From NCBI RefSeq assembly GCF_000150955.2, contig NC_011685.1, forward strand, positions 62,001 to 126,000: DNA of 64,000 bases, written 5' to 3'. Positions 29,270 to 40,910 of the stretch are shown in pieces (positions within the stretch are counted from its first letter, which is position 1; every line of letters begins with the position of its first letter). Origin of the DNA: Phaeodactylum tricornutum CCAP 1055/1 (lineage: Eukaryota; Bacillariophyta; Bacillariophyceae; Surirellales; Neidiaceae). The notes below the pieces were generated by a model. It did no database searches. It worked only from the letters and a program-made list of their open reading frames with translations, and had not been told where the DNA came from. A program made the position numbers and the translations under genes.

Positions 29270-30952
29270 ATGTCGGTCACAGTTCCAGATTCAACTGTCA
29301 GTCATGACAATTCTACTATGAACAATACCGACGCTAATCGAGACTACGAAAAGGCTGAAGAAGAACACGAGTACGATGCTGTCACGGCCCTCTTATTGAA
29401 CGTGACGATCATCGGATGCCTCTTGCTCGCGTATTACGTCAAAAAGTTTCGAATTTATACATTGCCCGAGTCCGCTGGCGCTTTGCTCGTCGGTATTGCG
29501 GTGGGAGGCATCGCGCGTTTGTCCACCGACAATCTACAACTGTGGGAATTCAGTCCCGAAGTGTTTTTCTTTGTACTGCTACCGCCGATTATTTTTGAGG
29601 CGGGCTACTCGCTCAAGCGCAAAGACTTTTTTGACAACATTGGCGCCATAACTTTGTATGCTATGTTTGGAACAATCATAAGCACCTTCGTTGTAGGAGG
29701 GCTTTCCTTCTATGCTGCCCGCCTTGGTCTCATACAAAATGTGGATCACGAGAATCCGATGGAAAGCCTGCTTTTTGGTAGTCTCATTTCCGCCGTTGAT
29801 CCAGTCGCCACGTTATCCATATTGGGTAGCGACGAGATTGGTTGTTCACCTCAATTATACTATCTGTGTTTTGGAGAAGCTGTCTTGAACGACGCCGTCG
29901 CCATTTCCTTATTCCACGTCTTTGCTCGTTACTACAAGCAGGACGGCCCCGAATGGAGCGAGGCCGAAATCCCTTCAGCGCTGCTCTACTTTATGACAAC
30001 ATCCATTCTTTCCATTGGAGTTGGGGTGGGGCTTGGACTACTGGCCAGCTTTTTGTTCAAGCACACGGAGCTCTCGAGGTATCCGAATCTTGAAACATCC
30101 TTGCTCTTTAGTTTCTGCTATCTCTGTTACGCAACCGGCGAGGCGGTAGGCCTATCCGGAATCATGGCCTTGTTTTTCCAAGGTGTGGTACTCTCACACT
30201 ATAATGCCTACAATCTCTCTCCGATGGCACACGTGGCGTCCGAACAAATTTTTGCAACTCTAGCGACCATTAGTGAGACGGCCGTATTTTTGTACATGGG
30301 CATGGGAGTTTTCACGGGCCGCTTTGAGAATTACGATTTTCGCTTTGCTGTACTGGCCTTGATATTCTGCTGGCTAGGGAGAATGTTGAATATTTTCCCG
30401 TTGTCATGGTTGGCGAATCGCTGTCGAAATCGGTCCAACAAGATCCCGATCGAAATGCAGTGTGTGTTGTGGTTTGCCGGTCTGCGAGGGGCAATCGCGT
30501 TCGCGCTGGCCATGAACATGCCGGGGCCTAACAAAGATGCGTATGCCTCTGCTACATTATCGATATGTATCTTTACCACTGTTGTCTGCGGTGGTCTAAC
30601 GGAGGGTATGCTCACTGCGTTTGATATGAAACAACGCCGACCCGATACGGATGGTGACGAAGGAATGGCTCTCAACCAGCTTTCGTACACTCCTACTGCC
30701 CAAGCTAGTCCAAGTCGACGGAATTACCCTCTAGCAAGGAGAGCCAGTGCCCACTTTTACCGCGGCGGAAAGCGGATATGGAAACAGCTGGATGATGAGA
30801 TTTTGAAGCCCTACTTTGGTGGTTCTGACGGCATTCAATCGTCTGGTCGTGGCAGGGATGACCAACTCGGAAATTATGAATTGGGGCACATGGAAGAAGA
30901 TACTGAGGAGGAGGAGGAGGAGGAGGAGGACGCAGCATTTGTAAACGGATAA
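29270..30952 (+). CDS. Na+/H+ exchanger, CPA1/NHE (SLC9-like) family
   Basis: The 560-residue protein has about twelve membrane spans. NHE hallmarks are present: FFFVLLPPIIFEAGYSLKR in the amiloride-binding region, GSLISAVDPVATLSILG, GEAVLNDAVAISLF with the ND ion-binding pair, SETAVFLYMGMG, and WFAGLRGAIAFALAM. It would exchange Na+ or K+ for H+ across a membrane. Plant and animal endosomal NHEs have similar size and lack a long regulatory tail. The C-terminal 110 residues are cytosolic and end in an acidic run of eight or nine Glu (GAG repeats at 30908-30929). I use the ATG at 29270 because the frame before it opens with GTG. Confidence 0.9.
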   Translation: MSVTVPDSTVSHDNSTMNNTDANRDYEKAEEEHEYDAVTALLLNVTIIGCLLLAYYVKKFRIYTLPESAGALLVGIAVGGIARLSTDNLQLWEFSPEVFFFVLLPPIIFEAGYSLKRKDFFDNIGAITLYAMFGTIISTFVVGGLSFYAARLGLIQNVDHENPMESLLFGSLISAVDPVATLSILGSDEIGCSPQLYYLCFGEAVLNDAVAISLFHVFARYYKQDGPEWSEAEIPSALLYFMTTSILSIGVGVGLGLLASFLFKHTELSRYPNLETSLLFSFCYLCYATGEAVGLSGIMALFFQGVVLSHYNAYNLSPMAHVASEQIFATLATISETAVFLYMGMGVFTGRFENYDFRFAVLALIFCWLGRMLNIFPLSWLANRCRNRSNKIPIEMQCVLWFAGLRGAIAFALAMNMPGPNKDAYASATLSICIFTTVVCGGLTEGMLTAFDMKQRRPDTDGDEGMALNQLSYTPTAQASPSRRNYPLARRASAHFYRGGKRIWKQLDDEILKPYFGGSDGIQSSGRGRDDQLGNYELGHMEEDTEEEEEEEEDAAFVNG

Positions 30953-31245
30953 TGGTGTTCACTCGATTCGCATACAGTATTCCAAGTCAGTGCTCCCGTT
31001 CTTAGCTCTCAGGTTGCACACGAAGATGGAGCCAGCGAAATGACAATTGTGTTAGCCCTACTCGTATGCTCTAACGGCATTGACACTTCATAGCCTGAAC
31101 GAATTTCTTGGAAATGACGGATTGAAGAATTTTGAAGCAGGAGCCGTCGAGGATGAACCTGCTTTCACGAAGACATTGTTTTCTTGAGAAATTCAGATCT
31201 AACTGTAAAGTAAGCCAAGCTCGGCGTTTTGATGTGATGTTTACA

Positions 31246-33247
31246 TTATTCTTTTCGATTCATCCACACACTCGGAAGCATGTTATCAGGTATTCGAATG
31301 TCGTGTCGAAATGCGTTCTTTTGATGCATGTCTGTTGTGTAATGCTTGTCTCGGAACTGAAACGCGTCTTGTGGAACATGTTCGAGTAGCTCATTTCGAT
31401 CCGATGCACTGTCCGTCACCCCCTTCTGATGCAGTACAGCAGTGTATAGCAGCTTACCCTTTTTCCATTCTGAGCGAAGAATTTCACACGGGAGAAAGGA
31501 GTCTTCCTTTTTAGAGTCCAAAAAGGTTCTTAAAGTACCCGCATTCCAGGCATTTTCCCAGGCACTGTCAACAAAAGCTTCGTTACATTTGAGTTCGAGA
31601 TTGGGAGGGTAAGGTTTATCAAGCAATTCGAACTCGGTCCTTAGGTGCATCTCTTTGTCACCATTCATATCGTCGGCCGATATGTACGCATGGGATCCTA
31701 GCGGTGCTTCCCAGTCCTTGATATGTTGATGCCACGCTTTTTCCCAGTCATCGCCGTAATCCATAAAGACCTCCGCTCCTTCTTGGATGTCATGTGTTGC
31801 AACCAATTCCATGGCAAGCTTCGCCGTCCTGTCCTTTTCTAGTTCCTCAATCGATCCCTTTAAAAGGGCCGGCATGTGATTTCCGCGGCGTGGATCTGCC
31901 CATCGAAGGGCCACGTTGGCCAATGTCCTATTATGATTCACCAAATTGACCTGTTAACGATGAGAGAACGCATCAAAGGACACACGACAAGCAGCACTTG
32001 GATGTTGAGGCTTACCATAGGTCCGTACGGACATAAAAGCAACGTACTATTGGCATGCCCGTAACAATAGTTCAATAGGAGTTGATAGCCAGAAATCCCG
32101 AGAGCTTTATCGGGATATTTTTCTCCGTCTTCAACCCCGAGGTTGTACATTTCGAATCGTTTTCGGTCCGGAACATGGATGAGAGGAATGTGCGATACGA
32201 CTGTACCGACCGGGAGATCACGCGTCGCGAAAGCTCCACGGCCGGCTTGACGAATGGTCGACACGCCAGCGACAATATGATCACCACATGTCCCATGTAA
32301 AGCTAGCCACTCTCTCGATCTCGAGCTATCCTGCAAACGAATCTCGGTCAAAGTTTGATTTTCCAGTCGCCGGAGCTCCGTCTCGTCATGGTGATGAAAT
32401 GCACCAATGACTCTGGAATCTGCATAGTTGCTATAACTCACAAACTCATTCCATACTTCTGTCAGCAATGTATTCAAAGTGGGAGATTGCAACTTTGTTT
32501 TCAAGTTTTTAAATTGCTGAAACAGGTGTGTGGCCCGATCCAAGTCTTTGTAAAGAGGGATGGGACCTAGATGTCCTCGACTAGTAAACCAGTTACTTCC
32601 GTAGTCTTACAGACACCGCACAAAATTGTGAGAGACCTCCCTGTGCATATTGGCCACCATGTTGATAATGACAGTCAAATAGGAATCTTACCTACAAAGA
32701 GTTCTTCGCCTGCGGCAATATCTCTCTTGGCGGTAGAAATGCGATTGTGGTAGGTTGAAAAGGCTCCCGCACCAGGATCTCGAGATCGATGAAGTCCACA
32801 GGCGCCGTATTCGGGGTTCCACTCCTCCACATTAACTAACGGTAGGAAGGAATTTGCAGCGGAACCAAATCCAGGAGATGCAACATTTACGTCGATCAAG
32901 CCTTCGTGAATCATGCCGAGACTCACCGCGTTCCAAGTATATTCGTCCCAGAGAAATTTCCAGTCTCCGTTCTGATGATGCGGCATGTCTACAATAGGGA
33001 TCGTCACGTCACCCGAAGCTTGCAGGTTCTCGTTAGACTTGAAGTCTTTTCCAGCATACATGCCGAGCCCGGCGCCTGGAATGGTTGAGGGTGCCAGCCA
33101 AATGCCACATTCCAACAAGGAGAGCGAGACGGATTCTCCCGATATGGCGTCTACTTGATACTCCTCATTCGCCAAAGTTCCTTGCGAGACAATCAGCACA
33201 CATGCTGCACATGCAACGTACGCTCGATTCTGCTTGTCTACTAGCAT
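31246..33247 (-). CDS. Tandem SET-domain protein with N-terminal signal peptide, three exons
   Basis: Exons (minus) 33247-32692, 32605-32016 and 31950-31246 are joined by 86- and 65-nt introns, both starting GTAAG, and give 616 residues. The first splice yields AGEELFVDYGSNWF, the second CPYGPMVNLVNHN, both natural SET-domain continuity. SET-like unit 1 spans IPGAGLGMYAGKDF to EELFVDYG. Unit 2 spans GRGAFATRDLPVG through the NHxR-like VNHNRT to GAEVFMDYG. SET domains usually methylate lysines. The N-terminus (YVACAACVLIVSQGTLA) looks like a secretory signal, odd for a nuclear methyltransferase and pointing to the endomembrane system or plastid. No Zn-binding pre-SET or post-SET cysteines are visible. 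Catalytic competence of unit 1 is doubtful, since no NHS motif is evident. Confidence 0.82.
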
Positions 33248-34121
33248 ACTGAAACGGAGACGGTGTGTTCACGACGCAAGTATAGATGATGGTGTGGAGG
33301 GAATACTATGAATGTTGCCGATCATTGCATTCGACCCTTACATACTTATTTGACTGTCGCCAACAGGGCATGCGGGCGGGCGAGCATGAATAACGATTAC
33401 TGTTAATTTGTTAATTCACTTTATTATAGTAGAGTTAGTGCGCGATGATAAAAGACGATCAGCCGGCCAATGGAAATATAGCAGACTGGTGACAAACAGA
33501 CATTTCACGAAATCATGACAAGGTATGAAATGGTGTTGATGTGAGTGTGAGTAATCCCGGTAGATAGTTTATTCACGGCCAGTAAGGGCGATACCAACGG
33601 CCGTCCAGCGGCAAATCGAGTAGACAACCGGACTGGTATCAAAGTCAGAAACCGAATACCAGAATTGGTTTAAATATCTATATTTGTCGAAGAATATGGA
33701 TCACAAAGAATGACGCGAAAAGTATCCATTTAAAAAAAATGTTTCCTTCCGGGTTGAGAGAGAAGGGGCTTGTTGACGCATTCAAAGATGCAGATGCACA
33801 ATAGACAGGCTTCGGGAATAACGGTGCTGACGCAAGCGTCACACTGATCGATTTGCTAGAAAATGTAGTCATGCGAAATACTTAGCCTCAATGAGGTTTC
33901 ACTGATACTGCCACGTCTTTGCATCCCCTTGTTCTCTGATCTGCCACATCAGTTGAATTACATATTAAAAAGGAAGATTTTCATGTTCTTCGGTTCTGCC
34001 TGGGAACTGATTTCCGGGTTTTCAGCTGATTTGACGGCCTGGTCCCTCACAAAATGCGTCCAGAAGATCCTTAGGGTCTGGTTTTCTCATCCGTGTCACG
34101 TATAATTCGCTTCTCCCCGCA
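33248..34121. promoter_or_regulatory. Divergent upstream region, SET protein / 184-residue protein
   Basis: This 874-bp spacer holds a TTTGACTGTCG at 33349-33359, about 105 bp upstream of the SET gene, and a TTACTGTTA near 33397-33405. I see no gene in it. Confidence 0.45.
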
Positions 34122-34676
34122 ATGTGCAACGCCAAGTCTGCAATGAACAACATCCTTCACGGACCAGCATCAGAGGCGCTAGAACGCACCACCAAGCGAA
34201 GGCGAATAGGAAGCCAAAACCAGAGTATGCCACCTGCTGCTGATCCGTTTTCCTCGGAAGACTTGTTTCAGTCCGTCACGTCTGCATCCGACGAAGGATT
34301 CCCTTCCATCGGATGGAACTTTGACGATGATGAAACCGACTTAGAACCATTTATGGCAACGACCGGTGACAACTTTCGACATCGAATCAAAGGAACTAAA
34401 CGCGAACGTGGAGGTCTCCTCAGGTGCAAATCTTTCAGACAAGGCCTTTCCGGGATCGCCTTGGAAGAGCATTTCTGTAGTACGTCGAAGTCCTTGGAAA
34501 CATGCGATACTTTGCAAGTATGCAACGAAAGAGAAAGCTCTCTCTGTGTAACAAAAAATCTTCCCCATGTTCCGTTCGGATCGGCGCTGCATGGCCATCG
34601 ATTTCGCGACCTTTCTGCAACCAGCTTGATAAGGAAAGAAGGTCCGAAGCCACACGCTCTCTGCCCCCTTGCCTGA
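34122..34676 (+). CDS. Small hypothetical protein, 184 residues
   Basis: I do not recognise a domain. The N-terminus has a basic cluster (TKRRRIGSQ) that could be a nuclear signal, followed by an acidic stretch (DDDETDLEPF). A central segment, GTKRERGGLLRCKSFRQGLSGIALEE, recalls short basic-Ser motifs I have seen in other diatom hypothetical proteins. The remainder is Cys- and Ser-rich without a clear fold. There is no signal peptide or membrane span. Coding status rests on the continuous frame and composition only. It faces the SET gene head to head. Confidence 0.5.
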   Translation: MCNAKSAMNNILHGPASEALERTTKRRRIGSQNQSMPPAADPFSSEDLFQSVTSASDEGFPSIGWNFDDDETDLEPFMATTGDNFRHRIKGTKRERGGLLRCKSFRQGLSGIALEEHFCSTSKSLETCDTLQVCNERESSLCVTKNLPHVPFGSALHGHRFRDLSATSLIRKEGPKPHALCPLA

Positions 34677-36796
34677 TTTTCTCGAGGAGACTGTTGCCGC
34701 ATCAACGTTCTTCCCCAGCTACTGTACAAGCATTTTAAAAAACTAATGCTATGATTTTGCGAATACACGTATTGCTGCGAGGCGACAAAACTTGGTTGGT
34801 GATGCATCGCTGTTATAGATTTCATCGAGCGGAAAGTCCTTTCTAACGGTAGATCTGTACCACCAATTATCTAGAAAGACGAGTTTTTTGCAACGCTGTA
34901 TTCACGATTTGGACAAATTCATTGGGTGCTTACATTAGAGCGTCGCTGGACCTAACTGTTGCGTTTCCTGACGCAGCCATCTGTGCACCTTTCCTCATTG
35001 CATTTGGAAGAAAACCCAGAGCATGACTCTAAAAGATTACCCAAAATTATTGCATTGTTGTTGACTGTGAAACGGGTCAGGTTTACAAAAAAAATGTAAA
35101 CATTTAAAAAGAAGCGCATCCAGCAACTTCTGAGAGCGGCAAATTCGTTGGGAATAGCACGGTGATCTTCAGACATTGTACAAAAGGAAAGAGTACGGAA
35201 TGCAGGTGACCATCCATTTACATAATGTGTTGGCACGCAATAATATAAACGTTCATTGGCCTCTCCTACTACCTAGTGTCATGTCTGCCGGCCGTAGGTA
35301 GGGTGGATCCTCCTTGAGAATAGAAGTAGACTGTCAATAAACACTAGCTAGAGGAGCGTCGTTAATTTTTACCAAAGTGTTTTGCTAATATTCGCAGTTA
35401 GACTCACTCTGAAAAAGAACCCGCTTGATTGTCAACACCCTTTAGAAAAAAACAAAATGATATCTCGAAGGCTACATCGATACTCTGGAAAATCTGGTTT
35501 GTAATTTCTTGACCGGTCGATTAGCCATCGCTTCACTCGTATGTGATACAAATTCTTCATCTTTGACTGTGAGGCAAAATCTTGAGACAAATTTCTTAGT
35601 TTGTGGATGCACTGAGGTAGTTATTCATGTTTGCAACAGAAAGCATTATTGCGAACCACCAATCCTTGCAAGAGCTAGATAGCATACGCATGATTCAACT
35701 AGAGAGCCGCTCCCACCGGGAATCTGAATAGGTATTCTCTGTCAGCGTATGGATTTCCTCGTCCATGTTACGTATATGAAAATCCTGCCCCCGAGCGACA
35801 AATGGAAGAAATATCTACATAGGGACGACCGAATCAAGGAACAACTCTGTGCCGTACGCAAGCCAATAGATGGCAGCGTAAAAGCTGCGCGGAACAACAA
35901 GGTTTTCTTCATGCAAATAAGGTGCGTTCTGCCAACGGGTTAGTTCGTTGCCAGAAGGTCTCTGAACAGTCAGCGCCAAATTGACAAATGTAAATGGATA
36001 GATAGTCTAATCCATAGGAGGCTGAAACGGGACCCAAACACAGAAACCAGGAAAAGATCTTCAGTTTCTGTAATGGTAATCTATGTGTCTCGTTCGTTCT
36101 TTGAGTGCAATCATTTCTGAAAACTTCTAGTGTAAATTGTAGCTATTGCATTTCAAATGGAAACATTTCAAGAAATTGACATGTGAGTTCTTTCTGAGAT
36201 TTCAGATTTAGTCAATCATTTACTGTAAAGCAGACACTAGTAAAAAGTGAAGGAAGAGCATGTTGCCCCAGTGTCAGCAAAATCGGAAGAAGTACATTCG
36301 GAAAAACTGGTTCTGTATTAAGCAGTCCCGGTTCTTCCAAGAAAATATGAATTCACTAGGGAGAGTAACATTGCTGTGTAGAAACATATCCAATGAAGCT
36401 CGCGTGCCTGAAACTTATATACGCTGATCTGACAATGAAAGAACATTTCACTGGTAAAATACAAAAATACATAAAAAGGTTCCTGCATTTGAAGGCCCTA
36501 CAGGAGATCCCGGTTCTTGACAGCCACCAGATGCCGATGACATTCTGTAATCAACAGTATTGTTTCTACGGAGGGCAGATGTAGGGTGGAGAAGAGCTGG
36601 CGAAGTGGCTGTGTAGAAAACCACGAAAGCTGTACTGTCTGAAACTCTGACAACTCACCGGAGAATGAATATTTTACCGGTAGAATCCAAAAAGGCTTTG
36701 CGTAACCTCCTGCCTTCACATCAGTCTCATAAATCATAAAGTTGACACGAGATCCGCTAGAGCTATCTTTACAAGATCGATTTTTACCAAGTCAAG
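34677..36796. other. 2.1-kb gene-poor gap
   Basis: This is the longest gene-free stretch in the window. No frame above 95 codons occurs, none shows family features, and base composition is A/T-rich. Single ACTGTCA-like sites occur (35330-35336, and a TTTGACTGTG near 35562). The gap may hold an unannotated RNA, distant control DNA for the BCCT gene, or decayed repeats; I could recognise none. Confidence 0.5.
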
Positions 36797-39756
36797 ATGG
36801 GGGAACCCAGCTCAAAGACTCTTCCGCGCGCACCCGAGGCTGAAGTCCAAGACGACAACATCGAAGACGGCAACGGTAACCTAAACAAGGAAACAACGGG
36901 GACTTCGGATAGCGACACCGATCGCGAGTTTGATGTCGACAAGTACCCAGTCCGAGAATGGGAGTTTGTCATCCCGGGCTTTCGGGATCCCATTTCTATC
37001 AATCCGGTGGTATCGGCAATTGGTGTGATAGTCCTTTGGGGCTTGGCGATCTGGTGTATGGGTAAGTCAACATTTGTGTCGTTTGGGAGATTGCGATGAG
37101 GGTTCTGGTTCAAGTTGTTCATCTATGCATACGTAAATGGAATCAGAGTGTTTTGTTTACTTTTAATCTTGTTTGCAAGAAGGCCCTCAAAAAATTTGAT
37201 ACGTCTGTAACGGATTCGCGCCGATTACTGACTACGGAAGAATCCGCTTAAGTCGTTCTGTTACCTGCCGCAATGTACTGTAAGCATCACTTGCAATCTC
37301 ATGAACAATTTCTTTTTGTGCTTAAACAGTTGATCCTGATGGCTCTCGTGAGACTCTTGTGGGATGGCGTGGAGATGTTACTCTCTACTTCAGCTGGCTG
37401 TTTATGGGATCAAAAGCCATCTTTTTTTTCTACCTCATCTACGTCGTCTTCAAGTACGGTCACGTCAAGTTAGGTCGACAAGACGAGCCCCCCGAGTTCT
37501 CGACTGGCGCCTACTTTGCCATGATTTTCGCCGCCGGTGTAGCCGTCGGTCTATTTGTCTTTGGAGTAGCCGAACCTCTCTGGCATCAAGAAAGTCACTA
37601 CTACGCCAACGCCGGATACCGCTCGCAGGACGAGATTGACATGTTTGCCCTCAACATGACAGTTGCCAACTGGGGCATTTCCGGTTGGGCGCCGTACTTG
37701 ATTGTGGCTGTCGCCATGGGATTGGCAGGACATCGCTTCAACTTGCCCATGACATTCCGCTCGTGCTTTTACCCCATTCTGGGTCAGTACACGTGGGGCT
37801 GGATTGGTGATTTGATTGATGGCTTTGCTATTGTTGTGACTGTTGCCGGTACGTGCAACAACCATAGCACCCTGTCGATATGTTTTCTGACCCACGAAGA
37901 CATGATTCTCACTATGCGTTTGGTTATCTAATATTATTCACGCTAGGCGTTTGTACCAGTCTCGGACTTGGCGCAATTCAAATCGTTGTCGGATTCCAGT
38001 ACCTTGGATGGGTCAAAGACGATATCACCCAGGACGAGGTGTCTCGTGTCCAGAACGCAACCATTTGGGTCATCACTGTCATTGCAACGGCAAGTGTGAT
38101 ATCTGGATTGAATGCTGGTATTCGTATCCTGTCTACCATTGCTTTCATGCTGGGCTTGGTGTTGCTCTTCCTCGTTTTCGTAATGGATGATACAAAGTAC
38201 CTTCTTAACCTGCAAGTTCAAGAAGTTGGCTACTACTTGCAGCATTCTATCTTTCAGCTGAACTTCTGGACAGACGCTTTTGGGCAGATCCGTGAGGGTG
38301 GCGGTCGCGCTGTGGACGGTGCAGCCGCCGCTGCCTGGTGGATGGATGCATGGATGATCTTCTACCAAGCCTGGTGGTAAGTGTGTTCTTTTCAGTTCAG
38401 ACGTTGTGGAAGATCCTGTTTACACATAACAATTTCACGGTCATCTCACTCATAGACTCTTCTACATTTTACAGGGTATCGTGGTCGGCTTTTGTCGGTC
38501 TTTTTGTTGCCCGCATTTCCCGAGGACGCACCGTTTCTGAAGTTATCATCTACAGTCTGGTCGCTCCCGTCGCCTACTGTATCATTTGGTTTAGTATTTG
38601 GGGAGGAGTCGGTCTACGCCAAGCCCGTCAGGGTCGGGAACTGGAAGCGCTCGGAGGCACCCTGTTCAACGACACCGAACACTTTCTGGTGCCTGGCAGT
38701 ACCAACTGCTACGATGTCCCGCAAGAGACGTTGTCCCAAGATGGTACTGTTGTGTTTGAGAACCATCTTCTGGGAGTGACCCCTGTTTGTCAGTTTGATT
38801 CTTCCCAGTCTAATACGGCTGCCTTCAATGTGCTATACTCTTTCAGCTTCCCGGACTCCTTTGATACCGGCTTTGGACCTACTTTGTCGGTGTTGTTTAT
38901 CATTTCTCTGGCCATTTATTTTGCGACGAGCTCGGATTCCGGATCTTTGATTGTGGACCATTTGGCGTCGAATGGTCGCAAGAACCACCACTGGATCCAG
39001 CGCCTCTTCTGGGCCGTGACGGAGGGTGCGGTTGCCACGGCTCTGCTTTCTGCCGGAGGTGAACAAGCCCTTCAGGCTGTGCAGGCCGCGTCGATTGTGT
39101 GCGGGCTACCTTTCTGCTTCATGCTCTGCTACCTTTTGCAATCCATCGAACTATTTTGTCGTGAGGCCTTGATTGTTGGCGACGGGCAAGACTACCGCAT
39201 CCCTGCCCAGTCTACGTTTTCGGTCCCAATTTATGGCGGGATCTTCAACAACATGGAGTTTTTGACCAGCGCTGGGTCCGTGAACCCCAAGCGCATTGAG
39301 CTTGGTATGGACAAGGCAACCACATTCCACGTCGTCGAATTTATTAAGGGCCTCTTTGTCCCCTTTGTTTCCTTACACAAGGTCTTGAGCGATGCGTACC
39401 CGCGTAACTCTCTGTCGAATACGGCGGTAACTGCCGTTTACACTGTTTGCTACTATATGTGGATTGGTATATTCGCGTCTCTCGGATCGAAAGAAGGCTT
39501 GATCGGCTGGGGATGGCTACTGTTCTTTGCGTGTGCGTGCATCTTGGGCTCAGTGCGCGGTGGATTCCGTGCTCGCTACAATGTGCGTAGCAATATTCTT
39601 GGCGACTACATGGCGTCTCTGTTTTTCTGGCCCCAAGTGTTCACGCAAATGCGTCAGCACTGCGTGGAACTCAACTTGCCCCAAGACCACGGCGACCTTC
39701 CCTCGGAAAAAGAAAAGAAGCTGGACGGCTCCGATTCCGACGAAGTTGCTGCGTAG
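36797..39756 (+). CDS. BCCT-family transporter (betaine/carnitine/choline type), four exons
   Basis: Exons 36797-37061, 37330-37848, 37947-38376 and 38475-39756 are separated by GT-AG introns of 268, 98 and 98 nt and give 831 residues. All junctions restore conserved sequence, such as CMVDPDGSRE, TVAGVCTSLGLG and the BCCT signature [23 protein letters not shown]. About twelve spans are present, with the family's FGVAEPLWH and ATSSDSGSLIVD segments. BCCT carriers move quaternary ammonium compounds such as glycine betaine, or DMSP, usually with Na+, so an osmolyte role is likely; the substrate cannot be read from sequence. Both termini are hydrophilic and acidic; the C-tail ends KEKKLDGSDSDEVAA. 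Loop sequence between spans near 38630-38830 is longer than in bacterial homologues. Confidence 0.92.
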
Positions 39757-39965
39757 GTAGCGAGTTCCTCTATATGTTGTGGTGACAGGGAATGTGTTCT
39801 GTGGGTGGCAATGCCGCTCCCAAAAATTGAAAAGGTGTGTATGCCATCTGGCTTCTTTTTATCGTCTTTTCAAATCTGTCATTCACATTTCGTTAAAAGC
39901 AATTATTAATAGTAGTTCTCTCTTTGGCTTGAAATTCCAGTTTTTATCCTCGGTGGGTTTTATTT

Positions 39966-40910
39966 TTAAAGAGCCATTATTGCCTTGTGTTTTTGTTCGG
40001 CAGCCTCGTTCAGCTTGACCATGATTTTTTCCGTAACATCCTCGATTTCTTTTTGAGCTCGGAACGCGTCATCTTTGGAAATACCTTCTAACTTTCCAGC
40101 CTCGCCTTGCTTCACGACCTTGAGGACATTCCGGCGGATAGTACGTACACGTTGTCGGTACTTTTCCGTGTGTTTAGTCAGGGCCTTGGCCGTTTGTTGG
40201 CGAACTTCCAGCGACACGCGCGGTAGCGGGATGCGCACGACCCCGCCTTCCTCAACGGATGGATTCAATTCCAACTTATCCCGAATCGCGACACCAACAT
40301 TCTTAGCCAACTCCGGATCATAGCAGGTTGCCTGTGCCAAAGTTGATGATGAAATCACGACTTGTGCGACCGAGTTCAGAGGGGCGTGTGAACCGTAGGC
40401 GTCGACCTGAATGTCGTCAAAAATATCGGCGGTGGGTTCAGAACCCCGAATTGTTTTCAGTTTGGTAACAAAGGAGTCGACTACCTTAGTCATACGGATC
40501 TTGACTTGCGCGGGATCCGGCAGCACGGTTTCGTCCTCGTCTTCATCGTCTTCTTCCGCTTCCTCGTCCCAGCCGATGAAAGAATCGGACTCGCCTGGTT
40601 TGTGGTTCTTTGGTGCACTATTGACTTCCTTGGACTCTTTCTTGCCTTTTTTCTTTTTGCGACGTTCCTGGGCTTCTTTACGCGAATTGGAATGCGCCAT
40701 CTCGTCGAGGGTGTCCAGGTGGTGACCCATTTTTGCACCGTGCTTCCAACGTAACTGTCCATGTCGAGGTTTGCTTTTGACGGAATCGTCAACACATCCG
40801 CCGAAGTTCCAGAAAATGGTATCGCACATTGACGGTGATTCCACCAAAGGGCAGGCTGCCCTCAGGTTCCGCCGCGCGACGTAGGAGAGCGATCGAAAGA
40901 CGAGTGACAT
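39966..40910 (-). CDS. Ribosome recycling factor, organellar (probably mitochondrial)
   Basis: The C-terminal 185 of 314 residues form an RRF domain: IQVDAYGSHAPLNSVAQV, an ATCYDPELAKNVGVAIR segment, GGVVRIPLPRVSLEVRQQTAKAL, then RTIRRNVLKVVKQ and helices to the end. RRF, with EF-G, splits post-termination 70S-type ribosomes. Starting at 40910 (MSLVFRSLSYVARRNLRAA) gives an Arg/Ser-rich amphipathic leader without a signal peptide, as for mitochondria; the longer frame from 40946 adds a hydrophobic stretch that might suggest otherwise. Between leader and domain lie a Lys-rich segment and an acidic one (DEEAEEDDEDEDE), both absent from bacterial RRF. A TCACTGTCA lies about 85 bp upstream. Confidence 0.87.
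   Translation of the reverse strand: MSLVFRSLSYVARRNLRAACPLVESPSMCDTIFWNFGGCVDDSVKSKPRHGQLRWKHGAKMGHHLDTLDEMAHSNSRKEAQERRKKKKGKKESKEVNSAPKNHKPGESDSFIGWDEEAEEDDEDEDETVLPDPAQVKIRMTKVVDSFVTKLKTIRGSEPTADIFDDIQVDAYGSHAPLNSVAQVVISSSTLAQATCYDPELAKNVGVAIRDKLELNPSVEEGGVVRIPLPRVSLEVRQQTAKALTKHTEKYRQRVRTIRRNVLKVVKQGEAGKLEGISKDDAFRAQKEIEDVTEKIMVKLNEAAEQKHKAIMAL

Noticed and set aside
36393-36584. 63-codon frame in the 2.1-kb gap
   Set aside because: Low-complexity, no homology impression, A/T-rich context.
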